Source: Vibrio quintilis
GTDB taxonomy: Bacteria > Pseudomonadota > Gammaproteobacteria > Enterobacterales > Vibrionaceae
Direction: 5' to 3'
DNA length: 64,000 nt
Assembly: GCF_024529975.1 (NCBI RefSeq)
Contig: NZ_AP024897.1
Location: 620,001 to 684,000 of the forward strand
Positions 34,483 through 46,832 of the stretch are shown in pieces. The translations under genes and the position numbers were made by a program. Each line of letters begins with the position of its first letter. Position 1 is the stretch's first letter. A model generated the notes under the pieces. That model was not told where the DNA came from. It did not search any database and worked only from the letters and a program-made list of their open reading frames with translations.

Positions 34483-35107
34483 TGTCATCCCTAAACCACC
34501 GCCTTGGGCGGTGGTGATTGAACCTTGGGGCTATTGCCCGAAGAAATGCCCATGTTAGAAGTAAACCTCTTATTCACCACAAGTAAGAGGAAACAAAAAA
34601 CATGGGCGACTATAGAAGTTCATCACATGTCTATTGGCGTTGTAAATACCATATAGTTTGGACGCCGAAATACAGATTCAAGATCCTGAAAGGTAACGTA
34701 GGTAAGGAGCTTTATCGCTCAATCTATATTTTATGCAATATGAAAGATTGCGAGGTCTTGGAACTAAATGTTCAGCAAGATCATGTTCATCTGGTTGTGA
34801 TAGTTCCACCAAAAGTGTCTATCTCAACGTTGATGGGGATGTTGAAAGGACGTTCGGCAATCCGGTTGTTTAACAAATTCCCGCATATAAGAAAGAAGCT
34901 CTGGGGAAATCATTTTTGGGCAAGAGGTTACTTTGTCGATACGGTTGGCGTAAATGAAGAAATCATCAGACGTTACGTCAGACACCAAGATAAGAAAGAT
35001 CAAGAATACGAGGCGCAGTTAGAGTTGAAGATGAACTAACAGCGCGAGAATGCTCCCTTTCAGGGGGCTGTAAACCAAAGCCGCCTTCTAAGAAGGCGGA
35101 TTTTTAC
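34483..35107 (+). mobile_element. IS200-like element, tandem unit 3
   Basis: The last unit. Its right end (GGATTTTTAC) is followed by LysR-gene sequence (from 35108), so it marks the boundary of the array with the interrupted host gene. Confidence 0.88.
34602..35039 (+). CDS. tnpA: IS200-family HUH transposase TnpA, copy 3
   Basis: Third identical copy (145 residues). All three copies keep the same start, stop and motifs. Confidence 0.93.
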   Translation: MGDYRSSSHVYWRCKYHIVWTPKYRFKILKGNVGKELYRSIYILCNMKDCEVLELNVQQDHVHLVVIVPPKVSISTLMGMLKGRSAIRLFNKFPHIRKKLWGNHFWARGYFVDTVGVNEEIIRRYVRHQDKKDQEYEAQLELKMN

Positions 35108-35151
35108 ATGCCCGGTGACGCGTTCCCCATATCCGGCAATAGAATTAACCG

Positions 35152-35161
35152 CCTCCTGGGC
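35152..35161. repeat. target site duplication of the IS4-family element, left copy
   Basis: CCTCCTGGGC, repeated exactly at 36592-36601. Ten bases fits IS4-family insertions. The two copies prove that this element inserted without deleting host bases. Confidence 0.92.
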
Positions 35162-36591
35162 TAACTCCGATCAGTTAAGTAAATGATCAGTTGAACGATC
35201 CTGTGGTTGGTTGAAAATACCCTCAAGCATTTATGTTTGAGGGTATTTTTATGTTGGCTCACTGGCTTATTGATGTTGATGACTTTGCTTCTCCGGAATC
35301 TCTTGCACTCTTTCAAAAAGAGCTTCCACTAGAGTGGATAAATCAAGCACTTGATGAAACAAATAAAGCGAGCATGAGGCGGCGAAAGCTACCTGCTGAG
35401 CTCGTAGTCTGGCTCGTTGTTGGAATTGGTTTGTACCGTGACCGGCCTATTACTGATGTACTTGATAAATTAGATCTGAAGCTTTCTAATTCTCTGGGAG
35501 AGTCCATTGCTCCAAGCGCTATACCCCAAGCAAGAAAGCGATTAACAGCCAAACCTCTCGAAGCCCTATTCTCTTTAACAGCCGAGCATTGGACAGGTGC
35601 GGAAGACAATAAAGATACATGGTATGGGCTGAGACTTTTCTCGGTCGATGGCACCCAGTTTAGAACGCATGATACCAGTCCTCTGGCCGAACATTTTCAT
35701 TACGTTAAACACAGCAAAACTCGCCATACCGAATACCCTATTGTCAGATTATGTGCACTTTGCTCCCTACGCAGCCGTCTACTCTATAATGTTGCTTTTG
35801 GCCCAAGTTCTACAGGCGAAGTGAACTATGCAAAGCAGCTCATTCCCTCAGTTCCTGCCAACTCCCTTACTATTTTTGACCGATGCTACCTAAGTGCAGA
35901 GCTGATGATTAACTGGTCACGACAACACGGTTCAAGCCATTGGATGACCCCGATAAAATCTAATACTCAGTATGAAGTTATCGAACAGCTGGATGAGGAG
36001 GGTCGAGATTTAATAGTGGAGATGAGCGTCTCTCAACATGCATTAAGGCAAGACCCGAGCCTACCTGAAAAATGGCAAGCAAGGCTCGTTCTTTACCCGG
36101 AGCAAGAGCAACCCAACCATATCAAAGGGCTCCTTACCTCTCTAACCGACAGCCAGTATAGTCTCCAATCTCTGCTTGATGTCTATTTTGAGCGGTGGGA
36201 AGTTGAGAACAGCTACGGCGAAATAAAGCACGATATGCTTGAGGATGAAGTGTTACTGCGAAGCCAGTCAGTTGAGGGAGTGGAACAAGAAATATGGGGA
36301 ATACTTATCGCCTACAACCTTGTTCGTTTGGAGATAAGCCGTATTGCTAAAGAGGCAGGGGTATCACCTTTGCGGATCAGTTTTATGATGGCGCTTCGAG
36401 ATATCCAGGACGAGCTCATGTGGTGTGCAATAGCTTCACCAGGCTCGATCCCCAAAAAACTGAGGGCGATGCGTGAACGTGTAAAACGCTACATCTTGCC
36501 TGAGCGAAAAAAACGGCCCAAATCAAGGACCGTTCGTATAAGTAAGACCCGCTATCCAGTTCGCTCCAAGCACCTTAAGTGATAGGAGTTA
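35162..36591 (+). mobile_element. IS4-family insertion sequence, complete, 1430 bp
   Basis: The ends are inverted repeats of 18 bases with two mismatches (TAACTCCGATCAGTTAAG on the left; TAACTCCTATCACTTAAG as the complement of the right). The element holds one transposase gene filling nearly all its length. Length is close to that of Escherichia coli IS4 (1426 bp). It appears intact and so may be active. Confidence 0.93.
35233..36582 (+). CDS. IS4-family DDE transposase
   Basis: The product has up to 449 residues from ATG 35233; ATG 35251 is also possible. The catalytic triad is visible as FSVDGTQFR (first Asp), TIFDRCYLS (second Asp) and YFERWEVENSYGEIKHDMLE (Glu in the IS4-type Y-(2)-R-(3)-E-(6)-K signature). 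The N-terminal region matches the IS4 N-terminal DNA-binding domain (WINQALDE; RKLPAELVVWLVVGIGLYRD). The gene stops nine bases before the right end, as is usual. No frame break, so a working enzyme is expected. Confidence 0.95.
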   Translation: MFEGIFMLAHWLIDVDDFASPESLALFQKELPLEWINQALDETNKASMRRRKLPAELVVWLVVGIGLYRDRPITDVLDKLDLKLSNSLGESIAPSAIPQARKRLTAKPLEALFSLTAEHWTGAEDNKDTWYGLRLFSVDGTQFRTHDTSPLAEHFHYVKHSKTRHTEYPIVRLCALCSLRSRLLYNVAFGPSSTGEVNYAKQLIPSVPANSLTIFDRCYLSAELMINWSRQHGSSHWMTPIKSNTQYEVIEQLDEEGRDLIVEMSVSQHALRQDPSLPEKWQARLVLYPEQEQPNHIKGLLTSLTDSQYSLQSLLDVYFERWEVENSYGEIKHDMLEDEVLLRSQSVEGVEQEIWGILIAYNLVRLEISRIAKEAGVSPLRISFMMALRDIQDELMWCAIASPGSIPKKLRAMRERVKRYILPERKKRPKSRTVRISKTRYPVRSKHLK

Positions 36592-36601
36592 CCTCCTGGG
36601 C
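36592..36601. repeat. target site duplication of the IS4-family element, right copy
   Basis: CCTCCTGGGC, partner of 35152-35161; it lies within the LysR-type coding sequence. Confidence 0.92.
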
Positions 36602-37094
36602 GGCTGTCTGGACATTCCGGGCGCCGTGAAGCAAAACCCTGCCAGCTTCAGTCAGAGTCAGTTTTCTGGTGGTTCTGTACAAGAGCTGAACGCCTAACTC
36701 CTCTTCCAGATGTTTGATATGTTTGCTGACCACTGAGTTGGTCAGATTATATTTGGCTGCAACTTTACTGAAGCTTCCCAGTTCGACTACAGAAGAAAAT
36801 AAAATTAAATCGTCGGCTTTCATCGGGTGATTAAAATAATTCGATTATTGGATTTTGAGAATGAATTATTTTCATTATTTCTCTGTTTCCACAGAAAAGA
36901 AAAGAGTAAAGTTAACCTGCATTTAATGATATTTGATGCATATCAAAACAAACAAAGGTAATCATCAAAAAAAAGATATTAATTTCAGTTTAAATATTGC
37001 CATTATTCATGTGTTATCCCCCCAAACTCCTTTATTGAGCAGGTTATTTTCCTGCAATTGAATAATGGCTTCTCTTTTTCCTGAGGAGGTAATG

Positions 37095-37850
37095 ATGCGT
37101 ATTTACCCCGCTAAGCCTGAAAAGGTGTATTTCTATTCAACTTGCCTGGTTGACCTCTTTGATCCGGATGCTGGTTTAAGTGCAATTGCTTTACTTAAGC
37201 AGCAGGGAATTGAGGTGATTTATATAGAAAAGCAGACTTGTTGCGGGCAACCTGCTTACACTTCTGGCTACGATGATGAAGCCAGAGAAATCGCTCAGCA
37301 CCAGATGAAACTCTTTCCTGAACCATATCCTGTTATTGTTCTCTCCGGTTCATGTGGCGGCATGATGCATGATCATTATCAGCGCCTGTTTAAAGATCAT
37401 CCCTGTGAATCACAGGTGAAAGCGTTTTGTGACAGGGTTTTTGAGTTAACTGAATTTCTGGTTAATGTTTGCCATGCACAATTCACAGACAATGGAGAGC
37501 CCACTTCAGTTGTGATGCATACCTCGTGTTCTGCCCGGCGGGAAATGAATGTTCATATCACAGCTACTCAATTGATCAATCAACTGGAAAACGTTGAGCT
37601 TAAAATTCAGAACTACGAGAGTGATTGCTGTGGTTTCGGTGGGACATTTGCTGTACGGCATCCTCAGATATCACAGGCCATGGTTGAAGATAAAGTTGCT
37701 CACCTTCTTTCAACCGGTGCAGAGTATCTGGTCAGCGCAGACTGGGGATGTTTACTCAATATTAACGGTTCGCTGAAGTATCAGGACCATCCCCTTCAGG
37801 GGCGTCATCTGGCCACATTTCTTCTTGAACGAACACAAGGAGCCGGATAA
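37095..37850 (+). CDS. lutA: lactate utilisation protein LutA/LldE (cysteine-rich Fe-S oxidoreductase)
   Basis: LutABC oxidises L-lactate to pyruvate with iron-sulphur cofactors. The 251-residue protein has two cysteine-rich CCG domains: STCLVDLFDP and QTCCGQPAYTSGY in the first, HTSCSARREM and SDCCGFGGTFAVRHP in the second. I chose ATG 37095 with GGAGG five bases upstream; in-frame starts at 37065 and 37092 are less well placed. Its stop overlaps the lutB start. A truncated LysR-type gene is divergent upstream. Confidence 0.93.
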   Translation: MRIYPAKPEKVYFYSTCLVDLFDPDAGLSAIALLKQQGIEVIYIEKQTCCGQPAYTSGYDDEAREIAQHQMKLFPEPYPVIVLSGSCGGMMHDHYQRLFKDHPCESQVKAFCDRVFELTEFLVNVCHAQFTDNGEPTSVVMHTSCSARREMNVHITATQLINQLENVELKIQNYESDCCGFGGTFAVRHPQISQAMVEDKVAHLLSTGAEYLVSADWGCLLNINGSLKYQDHPLQGRHLATFLLERTQGAG

Positions 37851-39274
37851 TGACTCAATCACCTCAATACTTTTATTTGCAAGCTGAAAAGGCACTTGCT
37901 GATCAACAGTTAAGAGAAAATTTTCGCGGGGCGATGGATGACTTGCGGAATAAGCGGAAAAACGCATTTTCTGATCCGGAAGAAGAAGCACTGATCCGTA
38001 CGACGGCTGAAGGCATTCGTCAGCGTTGTCTCAGTAAGCTGCCGGATCTTCTGGAACAACTGGAAGCAAACTGTATAAAAAATGGCATTCAGGTTCACTG
38101 GGCCGAAAGTCCGGCTCAGGCGAATGAAATTGTTGCCGGGATTGCTCAGTCACATCAGGCAAAACATATCATCAAAGGTAAATCCATGGTCAGTGAAGAG
38201 GTCGAACTGAACCATGAAATGGACAAGCTGGGTATTGAATGTCTCGAAAGTGATATGGGAGAATTTATCATTCAGCTGGATGGCGATAAGCCATCACATA
38301 TCATCATGCCAGCCATTCACAAAAATAAGCAGCAGGTGAGTGATACATTTGAGCAGCATTTACCTGACTTTACACCGACAACGGATGTTGATGAATTAAT
38401 TCAGGCTGCCCGTCAATATCTGAGGAAAAAATTTCTGCAGGCTGATATTGGGTTATCCGGAGTCAACTTTGCTGTCGCTGAAACCGGCACGCTATGTCTG
38501 GTGGAAAATGAAGGGAATGGCCGGATGTCCACAACCATTCCTGATGTGCATGTGGCAATAACCGGAATCGAGAAAGTGATTGAATTTCTTGGTGATTTAC
38601 CTCCTCTGCTTAGCGCCGTTTGCCGCTCAGGGACCGGGCAGGCACTGACAACATATATTAATATGATTTCTTCTCCCCGCAGGGAAGGAGAGAAAGATGG
38701 CCCGCGGGAAGTTCACCTTGTGTTGTTAGATCACGGGCGAAGTCAGGCTTATGCAGATACAGAATTGCGTCAGACCCTGCAGTGTATCCGGTGCGGGGCA
38801 TGTATGAATCATTGTCCGGTTTATGCCCGTATTGGTGGTCATGCATACGGAACTGTTTATCCAGGCCCCATCGGAAAAATTATCTCTCCGCATTTGCTGG
38901 GGTTAAAACCAACCAAAGATCTGATCACTGCTTCCAGCCTTTGCGGGGCGTGCAGTGATGTCTGTCCGGTCCGTATACCGATTCCTAAGCTTCTCATGCG
39001 GTTGCGAAGAGAGTCAAAGCATTCATCTTCGGGCGCATTGCCTCTGGACGGGCAAAAATCCTCTTTCAAGCCGACAGAAAAACTGGTAATGAAATCATTT
39101 GCTTACGTCGCAACTCACCCGGCTATTTATCAGCTCGGAACGAAAACTGCGACAACATTACGCAAACTCATGCCATCCAGCCTCGGTCCGTGGACGTCTT
39201 GTCGTACTGCGCCGGAACCTGCATCCAAAACGTTGCGTCAAATCCTGAAACAGCGTGCTTCGGAGGATTTATGA
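37850..39274 (+). CDS. lutB: lactate utilisation protein LutB/LldF (Fe-S protein with LUD domain)
   Basis: The 474-residue protein has an N-terminal LUD domain (GKSMVSEEVELNHEMDKLGI; AVAETGTLCLVENEGNGRMS), then two 4Fe-4S motifs (CIRCGACMNHCPVYARIGG and LCGACSDVCPVRIPIPKLL) and a C-terminal extension. It is the electron-transfer subunit of the lactate-oxidising complex with LutA and LutC. It overlaps both neighbours (1 base with lutA, 4 with lutC), so the three genes form one operon. Confidence 0.94.
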   Translation: MTQSPQYFYLQAEKALADQQLRENFRGAMDDLRNKRKNAFSDPEEEALIRTTAEGIRQRCLSKLPDLLEQLEANCIKNGIQVHWAESPAQANEIVAGIAQSHQAKHIIKGKSMVSEEVELNHEMDKLGIECLESDMGEFIIQLDGDKPSHIIMPAIHKNKQQVSDTFEQHLPDFTPTTDVDELIQAARQYLRKKFLQADIGLSGVNFAVAETGTLCLVENEGNGRMSTTIPDVHVAITGIEKVIEFLGDLPPLLSAVCRSGTGQALTTYINMISSPRREGEKDGPREVHLVLLDHGRSQAYADTELRQTLQCIRCGACMNHCPVYARIGGHAYGTVYPGPIGKIISPHLLGLKPTKDLITASSLCGACSDVCPVRIPIPKLLMRLRRESKHSSSGALPLDGQKSSFKPTEKLVMKSFAYVATHPAIYQLGTKTATTLRKLMPSSLGPWTSCRTAPEPASKTLRQILKQRASEDL

Positions 39275-39930
39275 ATACAGTGAAAGATCAGATATTGGCA
39301 CGGCTTCGTACCGCTGGTGCTCCCCCAATTCATGCTGAACCTGTTTCTTCGTCGTCATGGGGTCACATGTATCAGATAGATGAAGAGCAAATGGTTAACT
39401 GTTTTTGTCAGGCATTGACTGACAATCATGCTCAGGTGTCAACTATTCAGCTCGCTGATTTACCCGATACATTACAGCGCTTATGTCTGGAAAAAGGATG
39501 GCAGCGGGCTGTAACAGGTTATGAAGGTGTTTATCTGGAGAGCATTCATCAAGGGTTGTCAGCAATCGATGTCACAGAATATCGTCAGCCATTTGAAACA
39601 TGGAAAGAGGATCTGTTTCACAATATTGATGTTGGCGTTACCCATACTGTTGCTGGTATTGCTGATACTGGTGCTTTAGTTTTAAAACCGGACTCAGCGG
39701 AACCCAGAACACTTTCCCTGGTTCCTCCCTGCCATGTTGCAATTCTTCGTCAGTCTGATCTGTTTGTAAGCCTGAGTCAGGCCATGACCAGGCAAAGCTG
39801 GTCACAGGAAATGCCGGCAAATCTTCTGTTGATATCCGGCCCGTCAAAAACGGCGGATATACAAAGGACGTTGGCTTATGGTGCCCACGGGCCGGCAGAA
39901 TTAATCGTAATTATTTTGTCAGATCAATAA
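39271..39930 (+). CDS. lutC: lactate utilisation protein LutC/LldG (LUD domain)
   Basis: The start is ATG 39271 with GGAGG upstream, overlapping lutB as ATGA; an ATG at 39190 in the same frame lies deep in lutB and is unlikely. The product has 219 residues with a LUD domain in its C-terminal half (AGIADTGALVLKPDSAEPRT, then LSLVPPCHVAILRQSDLFVS). It completes the lutABC operon. No lactate permease gene follows. Confidence 0.92.
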   Translation: MNTVKDQILARLRTAGAPPIHAEPVSSSSWGHMYQIDEEQMVNCFCQALTDNHAQVSTIQLADLPDTLQRLCLEKGWQRAVTGYEGVYLESIHQGLSAIDVTEYRQPFETWKEDLFHNIDVGVTHTVAGIADTGALVLKPDSAEPRTLSLVPPCHVAILRQSDLFVSLSQAMTRQSWSQEMPANLLLISGPSKTADIQRTLAYGAHGPAELIVIILSDQ

Positions 39931-40163
39931 GTGATCATCAGTATGTTAACTATTTGAATTGAAATGAAGTTGGTTTTATCTTATAGCTGCAACGAGGGAG
40001 CCATCATTTTTTGAGGTGAATCCGGAAGTAAAGTTGAGCTGGTGTGATTTGTAGCTCGTGAAAAATGAACTACAGTATTAGAAACTGCTCTAAAGGATTT
40101 GATTTGAAGCAAAAAATAAAAAATGGTTCTGTGATAGGTTTCACGTTGTGGTGGTAATGGTGA

Positions 40164-41870
<1,707 letters not shown>

Positions 41871-41931
41871 AAGGACAAGGGTAACCGGGTTAAAATATAG
41901 AAGCCCGGTTACCTGCTAATTTGACATTTAA

Positions 41932-43254
<1,323 letters not shown>

Positions 43255-43273
43255 TTCTGACTGATCTGATTTG

Positions 43274-43303
43274 AAAAGCGCCTCAGATGAGGCGCTTTTT
43301 TTA
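43274..43303 (+). terminator. Rho-independent terminator of eno
   Basis: AAAAGCGCCTC, loop AGAT, GAGGCGCTTTT and then more T. It ends just before the converging cca gene. Confidence 0.9.
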
Positions 43304-43316
43304 TAGGAAAAATTGT

Positions 43317-44534
43317 TTACGAAATGACTTTCCTGATTGCATCAGTTCTGCGCCGGTTAAGTTCTTCCCGTATTTCCTGTCCCTGAAAACCTGCCTGAAC
43401 AATATCCTGAATATTGATACTTAAAGCTGCCTGATAAGTTTTTTCTGCCACTTGTCTTTGCGGATAACTCTGACCTTCAAACAGACTTCTTCCCTGATAA
43501 TCAGCCTGACAGCATAGCAGAACGTCTTGAAGCTGTTGTGGTTTTCTCCAGACATCGATTTGATTAAATACATGCAAAATAGCTTCAGCACTGAGCTCTG
43601 CAATATGATGAATGCTGGAGTGATGTTCACAGACTAACAGGGCTAAATCCCGGTATTCAGAAGGCACTCTGATGCGCTGACAAAGTGATTGAATTAATTT
43701 CAGGCCGGTCAGGTGATGCTTTTTATGGCTTGGCCATTCATCTTCAGGTGTTGTTCCTTTCCCTAAATCATGAACAATGGCTGCAAATCTGACGGGCAGA
43801 GAGTCAGATAGTTCTGTGACTTTTTGAGCCACCATCAGGGTGTGAATCCCCGTATCAATTTCCGGATGCCATTTCTCCGGCTGAGGGACACCAAAAAGCT
43901 GATCGATTTCAGGAAAAATCACTGCAAGTGCACCACATTCTCTGAGTACTGAAAGGAAGACCGCTGGATTCTTCGTGGATAATGCTTTGTTGAATTCCTG
44001 CCATACACGTTCCGGGGTCAGGTGAGATAGTTCGCCTGACTGAACCATCTGCTGCATCAGTGCCATGGTTTCGGGGGCGATTGTAAAACTGAGGCTGGCC
44101 AGTTTAGCGGCAAACCTTGCGACCCTCAGGACTCTGACCGGATCTTCAGTAAACGCTTCAGAGACATGACGGAGCAGACGTGATTCTATATCTTGTCTCC
44201 CGTTATATGGATCGATGAGTGTTTGCTGCTTTGTTTTAGCGATGGCATTGATGGTTAAATCACGACGACGCAAGTCTTCTTCAATACTGACATCGGGTGC
44301 AAAAAAACAGTCAAACCCTTTATATCCTGCACCTGATTTTCTCTCTGTCCTTGCCAGTGCATATTCTTCTTTTGTCTGAGGATGTAAGAAGACCGGAAAA
44401 TCTTTTCCGACAGCAATAAACCCCTGCTCCAGCATTTTTTCCGGCGTACTTCCGGTGACAACCCAGTCCCGGTCATGGACCTGAATACCAAGTAAACTGT
44501 CCCTGACAGCTCCGCCAACAAGATAAACCTTCAC
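43317..44534 (-). CDS. cca: multifunctional CCA-adding tRNA nucleotidyltransferase
   Basis: It adds or repairs the CCA end of tRNAs. The 405-residue protein has a nucleotidyltransferase core ([13 protein letters not shown], with the DRDWVV metal site, and [13 protein letters not shown]) and a C-terminal HD phosphohydrolase domain ([13 protein letters not shown]), as in the Escherichia coli enzyme. The SH3-anchor gene is upstream on the same strand, an order conserved in gamma-proteobacteria (ygiM-cca). Confidence 0.96.
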   Translation of the reverse strand: MKVYLVGGAVRDSLLGIQVHDRDWVVTGSTPEKMLEQGFIAVGKDFPVFLHPQTKEEYALARTERKSGAGYKGFDCFFAPDVSIEEDLRRRDLTINAIAKTKQQTLIDPYNGRQDIESRLLRHVSEAFTEDPVRVLRVARFAAKLASLSFTIAPETMALMQQMVQSGELSHLTPERVWQEFNKALSTKNPAVFLSVLRECGALAVIFPEIDQLFGVPQPEKWHPEIDTGIHTLMVAQKVTELSDSLPVRFAAIVHDLGKGTTPEDEWPSHKKHHLTGLKLIQSLCQRIRVPSEYRDLALLVCEHHSSIHHIAELSAEAILHVFNQIDVWRKPQQLQDVLLCCQADYQGRSLFEGQSYPQRQVAEKTYQAALSINIQDIVQAGFQGQEIREELNRRRTDAIRKVIS

Positions 44535-44675
44535 AGTAACCTCAAAAAATAATTTAGTGGTTTTAGATAAGAGTAAGTGGAGTTTTGTATTACTCCAGGA
44601 TAAGAGAGCTGATATACGTAAAAAGCCACCATTGTTAAAATGTGGCCTTTTACGTATGAAAAAAATGATCTGAGT

Positions 44676-45284
44676 TTATACCCAGTCTGAGCGGGACTTT
44701 TTGCGTTTAGGAACGATATGAGGAAGCAGCATACCAAACAAAATGCCGGCAAAAGCAACACTACCGCCATACATGAAATACTTCATGAGTAAATCTTCTT
44801 CCTGAGTGTCCAGTTTTGCTCTGAGCTGACGGATTTCACTTTGAGAAGCTGTCAGCTTTTGGCTGATTTCACTGTAGTTTGTCTCTAGTTCAGAAATTTG
44901 CTTGTTCCGGACATTCAGAGAGTCGGCCAGACCGGCTTTTTCCTGATTGCTTTTTTTCTCAGCATCAGCCAGAAGTTGCTTCACGTTTGCCAGCTCTTCC
45001 TCAAGACGAGGTAAGCGTGACGCCATACTTTCAGTTGATGTGATGAATTTATTCTGCACCCAGCCTTTACGCCCACGGGTGTCGACAACTTCACTATAAC
45101 CAGTCTCTTTATTGGACTTGATGAGTTTAATTTTTTCACCAGCATCCACACTGCCAATAATTCTGTATTGGTTGCTTGGACCAGAATGCATATAAGTGAA
45201 TAGTTTGTCTGCGATGTAATAGTCCCGGGCAAATGAAGGCATCGTCAGGAGAGAAAGCAGCAACATGATGATCAGTTTTTTCAC
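44676..45284 (-). CDS. ygiM: SH3-domain membrane-anchor protein (YgiM family, TIGR04211 type)
   Basis: The best start is GTG 45284 (AAGGG upstream), giving 202 residues with a signal peptide (VKKLIIMLLLSLLTMPSFA). An open frame to 45365 has no ribosome site. Parts: bacterial SH3 domain (about residues 22-90, with LFTYMHSGPSNQYRIIGSVD and GRKGWVQNKFI), a coiled coil (about 95-160) and a C-terminal membrane anchor (about 165-190) followed by a basic tail KRKKSRSD. This is the layout of YgiM. The exact function is unknown; a role at the cell wall is likely. Confidence 0.85.
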   Translation of the reverse strand: MKKLIIMLLLSLLTMPSFARDYYIADKLFTYMHSGPSNQYRIIGSVDAGEKIKLIKSNKETGYSEVVDTRGRKGWVQNKFITSTESMASRLPRLEEELANVKQLLADAEKKSNQEKAGLADSLNVRNKQISELETNYSEISQKLTASQSEIRQLRAKLDTQEEDLLMKYFMYGGSVAFAGILFGMLLPHIVPKRKKSRSDWV

Positions 45285-45443
45285 GGTAAACCCTTTAGCG
45301 ATATATATTGGAAAGCGGAAAAGATTTTTATGAATAGTAAAAATTTTCTTGGTACGGTGCAACAACGAAGGGAGGCTTTACCTCCCTTTATGCAAATTTG
45401 AGTTAATAATCACATGTCTCTGACAAATCATTGACAGTGTCAA

Positions 45444-46703
45444 TCAGATAAATAGCTTCTCCAGCATATAATAAAATATAACAGCTAATAAAGCGCCCGC
45501 AGGTAAAGTGACCACCCAGGATGCAACAATGTTGCGTACAACCCCAAGATTCAATGCGGCAATGCCTCTGGCAAAACCAACGCCTAAAACAGCACCGACT
45601 AAGGTTTGTGTTGTTGAAATGGGTAATCCGGTACCTGATGCCAGAACAACGGTACATGCTGTGGCAAGTTGCGCAGCAAACCCGCGGCTTGGTGTTAATT
45701 CCGTGATGCCTGTACCAACGGTCTTCATTACTTTATGACCTAAAGTTGCCAGGCCAACAACAATACCGAAACCACCAAGCGGTAAAATCCACCACTGAAT
45801 GTCACTTTTCGCCGTGATTTCTCCCATGTGCTGTACTGTGGATACAACCGCAGACAGAGGGCCAATCGCGTTAGCAACATCATTTGAACCATGCGCAAAA
45901 GCCATCGCACAGGCAGTAATCACCATCAGTACGCTGAAAATGCTTTCTACGCTGGTAAAACTACGGTCGTCTTCTTTGTTTGAAAATTTCTTAAAGATAT
46001 AAATATATCCGCCAACCATAATGATAGCAGACACAACGATGGCCCAAAGCCAGGCTTCCGGAGCCGTTAAATGCAGACCAACGTGCTTTAATCCTTTTTT
46101 GATAGTGACTAAAGCAATAACCATGGTTGTGATAAACATATAAACCGGCACAAAGCGCTTGGCATTCATCAGCGGATTTTCTGTATCAAATATCAGACGC
46201 TGGGCACTGACAAAAATGATATAGGCGAAAAATCCGGATATGACAGGTGTAATGATCCAACTACCAACAATGCCCTGAACAGAAGCCCAGTCAACTGCGT
46301 CTGTACCAATCGTGACACACGCAAAGCCAATAATTGCACCAATGATTGAGTGAGTTGTAGAAACCGGCCATCCCATATATGAAGCCAGTAATAACCATGT
46401 TCCGGCAGCTAACAGAGATGACATCATGCCAAATACCAGTATATCGGGCTGGCTGATAAACAAATCAGTCTCGATAACACCTTTACGAATTGTATCCGTG
46501 ACTTCTCCGCCGGCAAGGTAAGCACCGGCGAATTCGAAAATCATCGCAATCAAGATAGCTTGTTTTACGGTTAATGCTTTAGAGCCGACAGAGGTGCCCA
46601 TTGCATTTGCAACATCATTTGCACCAATACCTATGGCCATAAGAAATCCGAAGACTGCTGCAACAAGGACCAGAATAGTGCCGTAATTTGCAAGGATATC
46701 CAT
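45444..46703 (-). CDS. pit: low-affinity inorganic phosphate transporter (Pit family)
   Basis: The 419-residue protein has about ten membrane segments and the Pit signature twice, once in each half (GIGANDVANAMGTSVGSKAL and FAHGSNDVANAIGPLSAVVS). These repeats, each with G-x-N-D-V-A-N, are the phosphate-binding elements. It follows the DUF47 gene on the same strand by 129 bases. Such pairs are common, and the DUF47 partner is thought to modulate Pit. Substrate is most likely phosphate with proton or sodium. Confidence 0.92.
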   Translation of the reverse strand: MDILANYGTILVLVAAVFGFLMAIGIGANDVANAMGTSVGSKALTVKQAILIAMIFEFAGAYLAGGEVTDTIRKGVIETDLFISQPDILVFGMMSSLLAAGTWLLLASYMGWPVSTTHSIIGAIIGFACVTIGTDAVDWASVQGIVGSWIITPVISGFFAYIIFVSAQRLIFDTENPLMNAKRFVPVYMFITTMVIALVTIKKGLKHVGLHLTAPEAWLWAIVVSAIIMVGGYIYIFKKFSNKEDDRSFTSVESIFSVLMVITACAMAFAHGSNDVANAIGPLSAVVSTVQHMGEITAKSDIQWWILPLGGFGIVVGLATLGHKVMKTVGTGITELTPSRGFAAQLATACTVVLASGTGLPISTTQTLVGAVLGVGFARGIAALNLGVVRNIVASWVVTLPAGALLAVIFYYMLEKLFI

Positions 46704-46832
46704 TGTAATACCTAGTTATTTTAACAAGCGGAGCACACAATCCGGCAGCGTATCTCAGTGATTAACTGAGACACTCTACGCGCACGATTTGTTTTGTCAG
46801 ATTCATGCTCTTTGTTATGGTTAATTGGTTGG

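Larger units (their letters stand above)
35108..36823 (-). pseudogene. LysR-type regulator gene, disrupted by IS4-family and IS200-like insertions
   Basis: From ATG 36823 the minus strand encodes a LysR-type winged helix (MKADDLILFSSVVELGSFSK, then VAAKYNLTNSVVSKHIKHLEEEL). Reading stops after 82 residues inside the IS4-family element. If that element and one copy of its duplication are removed, the frame continues at 35151-35108 as AAQEAVNSIAGYGERVTG and then ends at the IS200-like right end. The ligand-binding part (about 200 residues) is missing and is not found left of the IS200-like array. So only the first 93 or so codons remain. The gene was divergent from lutABC and may have controlled it. 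It should now be non-functional, although the surviving N-terminal piece could still be translated. Confidence 0.85.

Noticed and set aside
33233..35107. CRISPR-like array because of regular long repeats
   Set aside because: The repeated unit is a 625-base transposase-bearing element without spacers.
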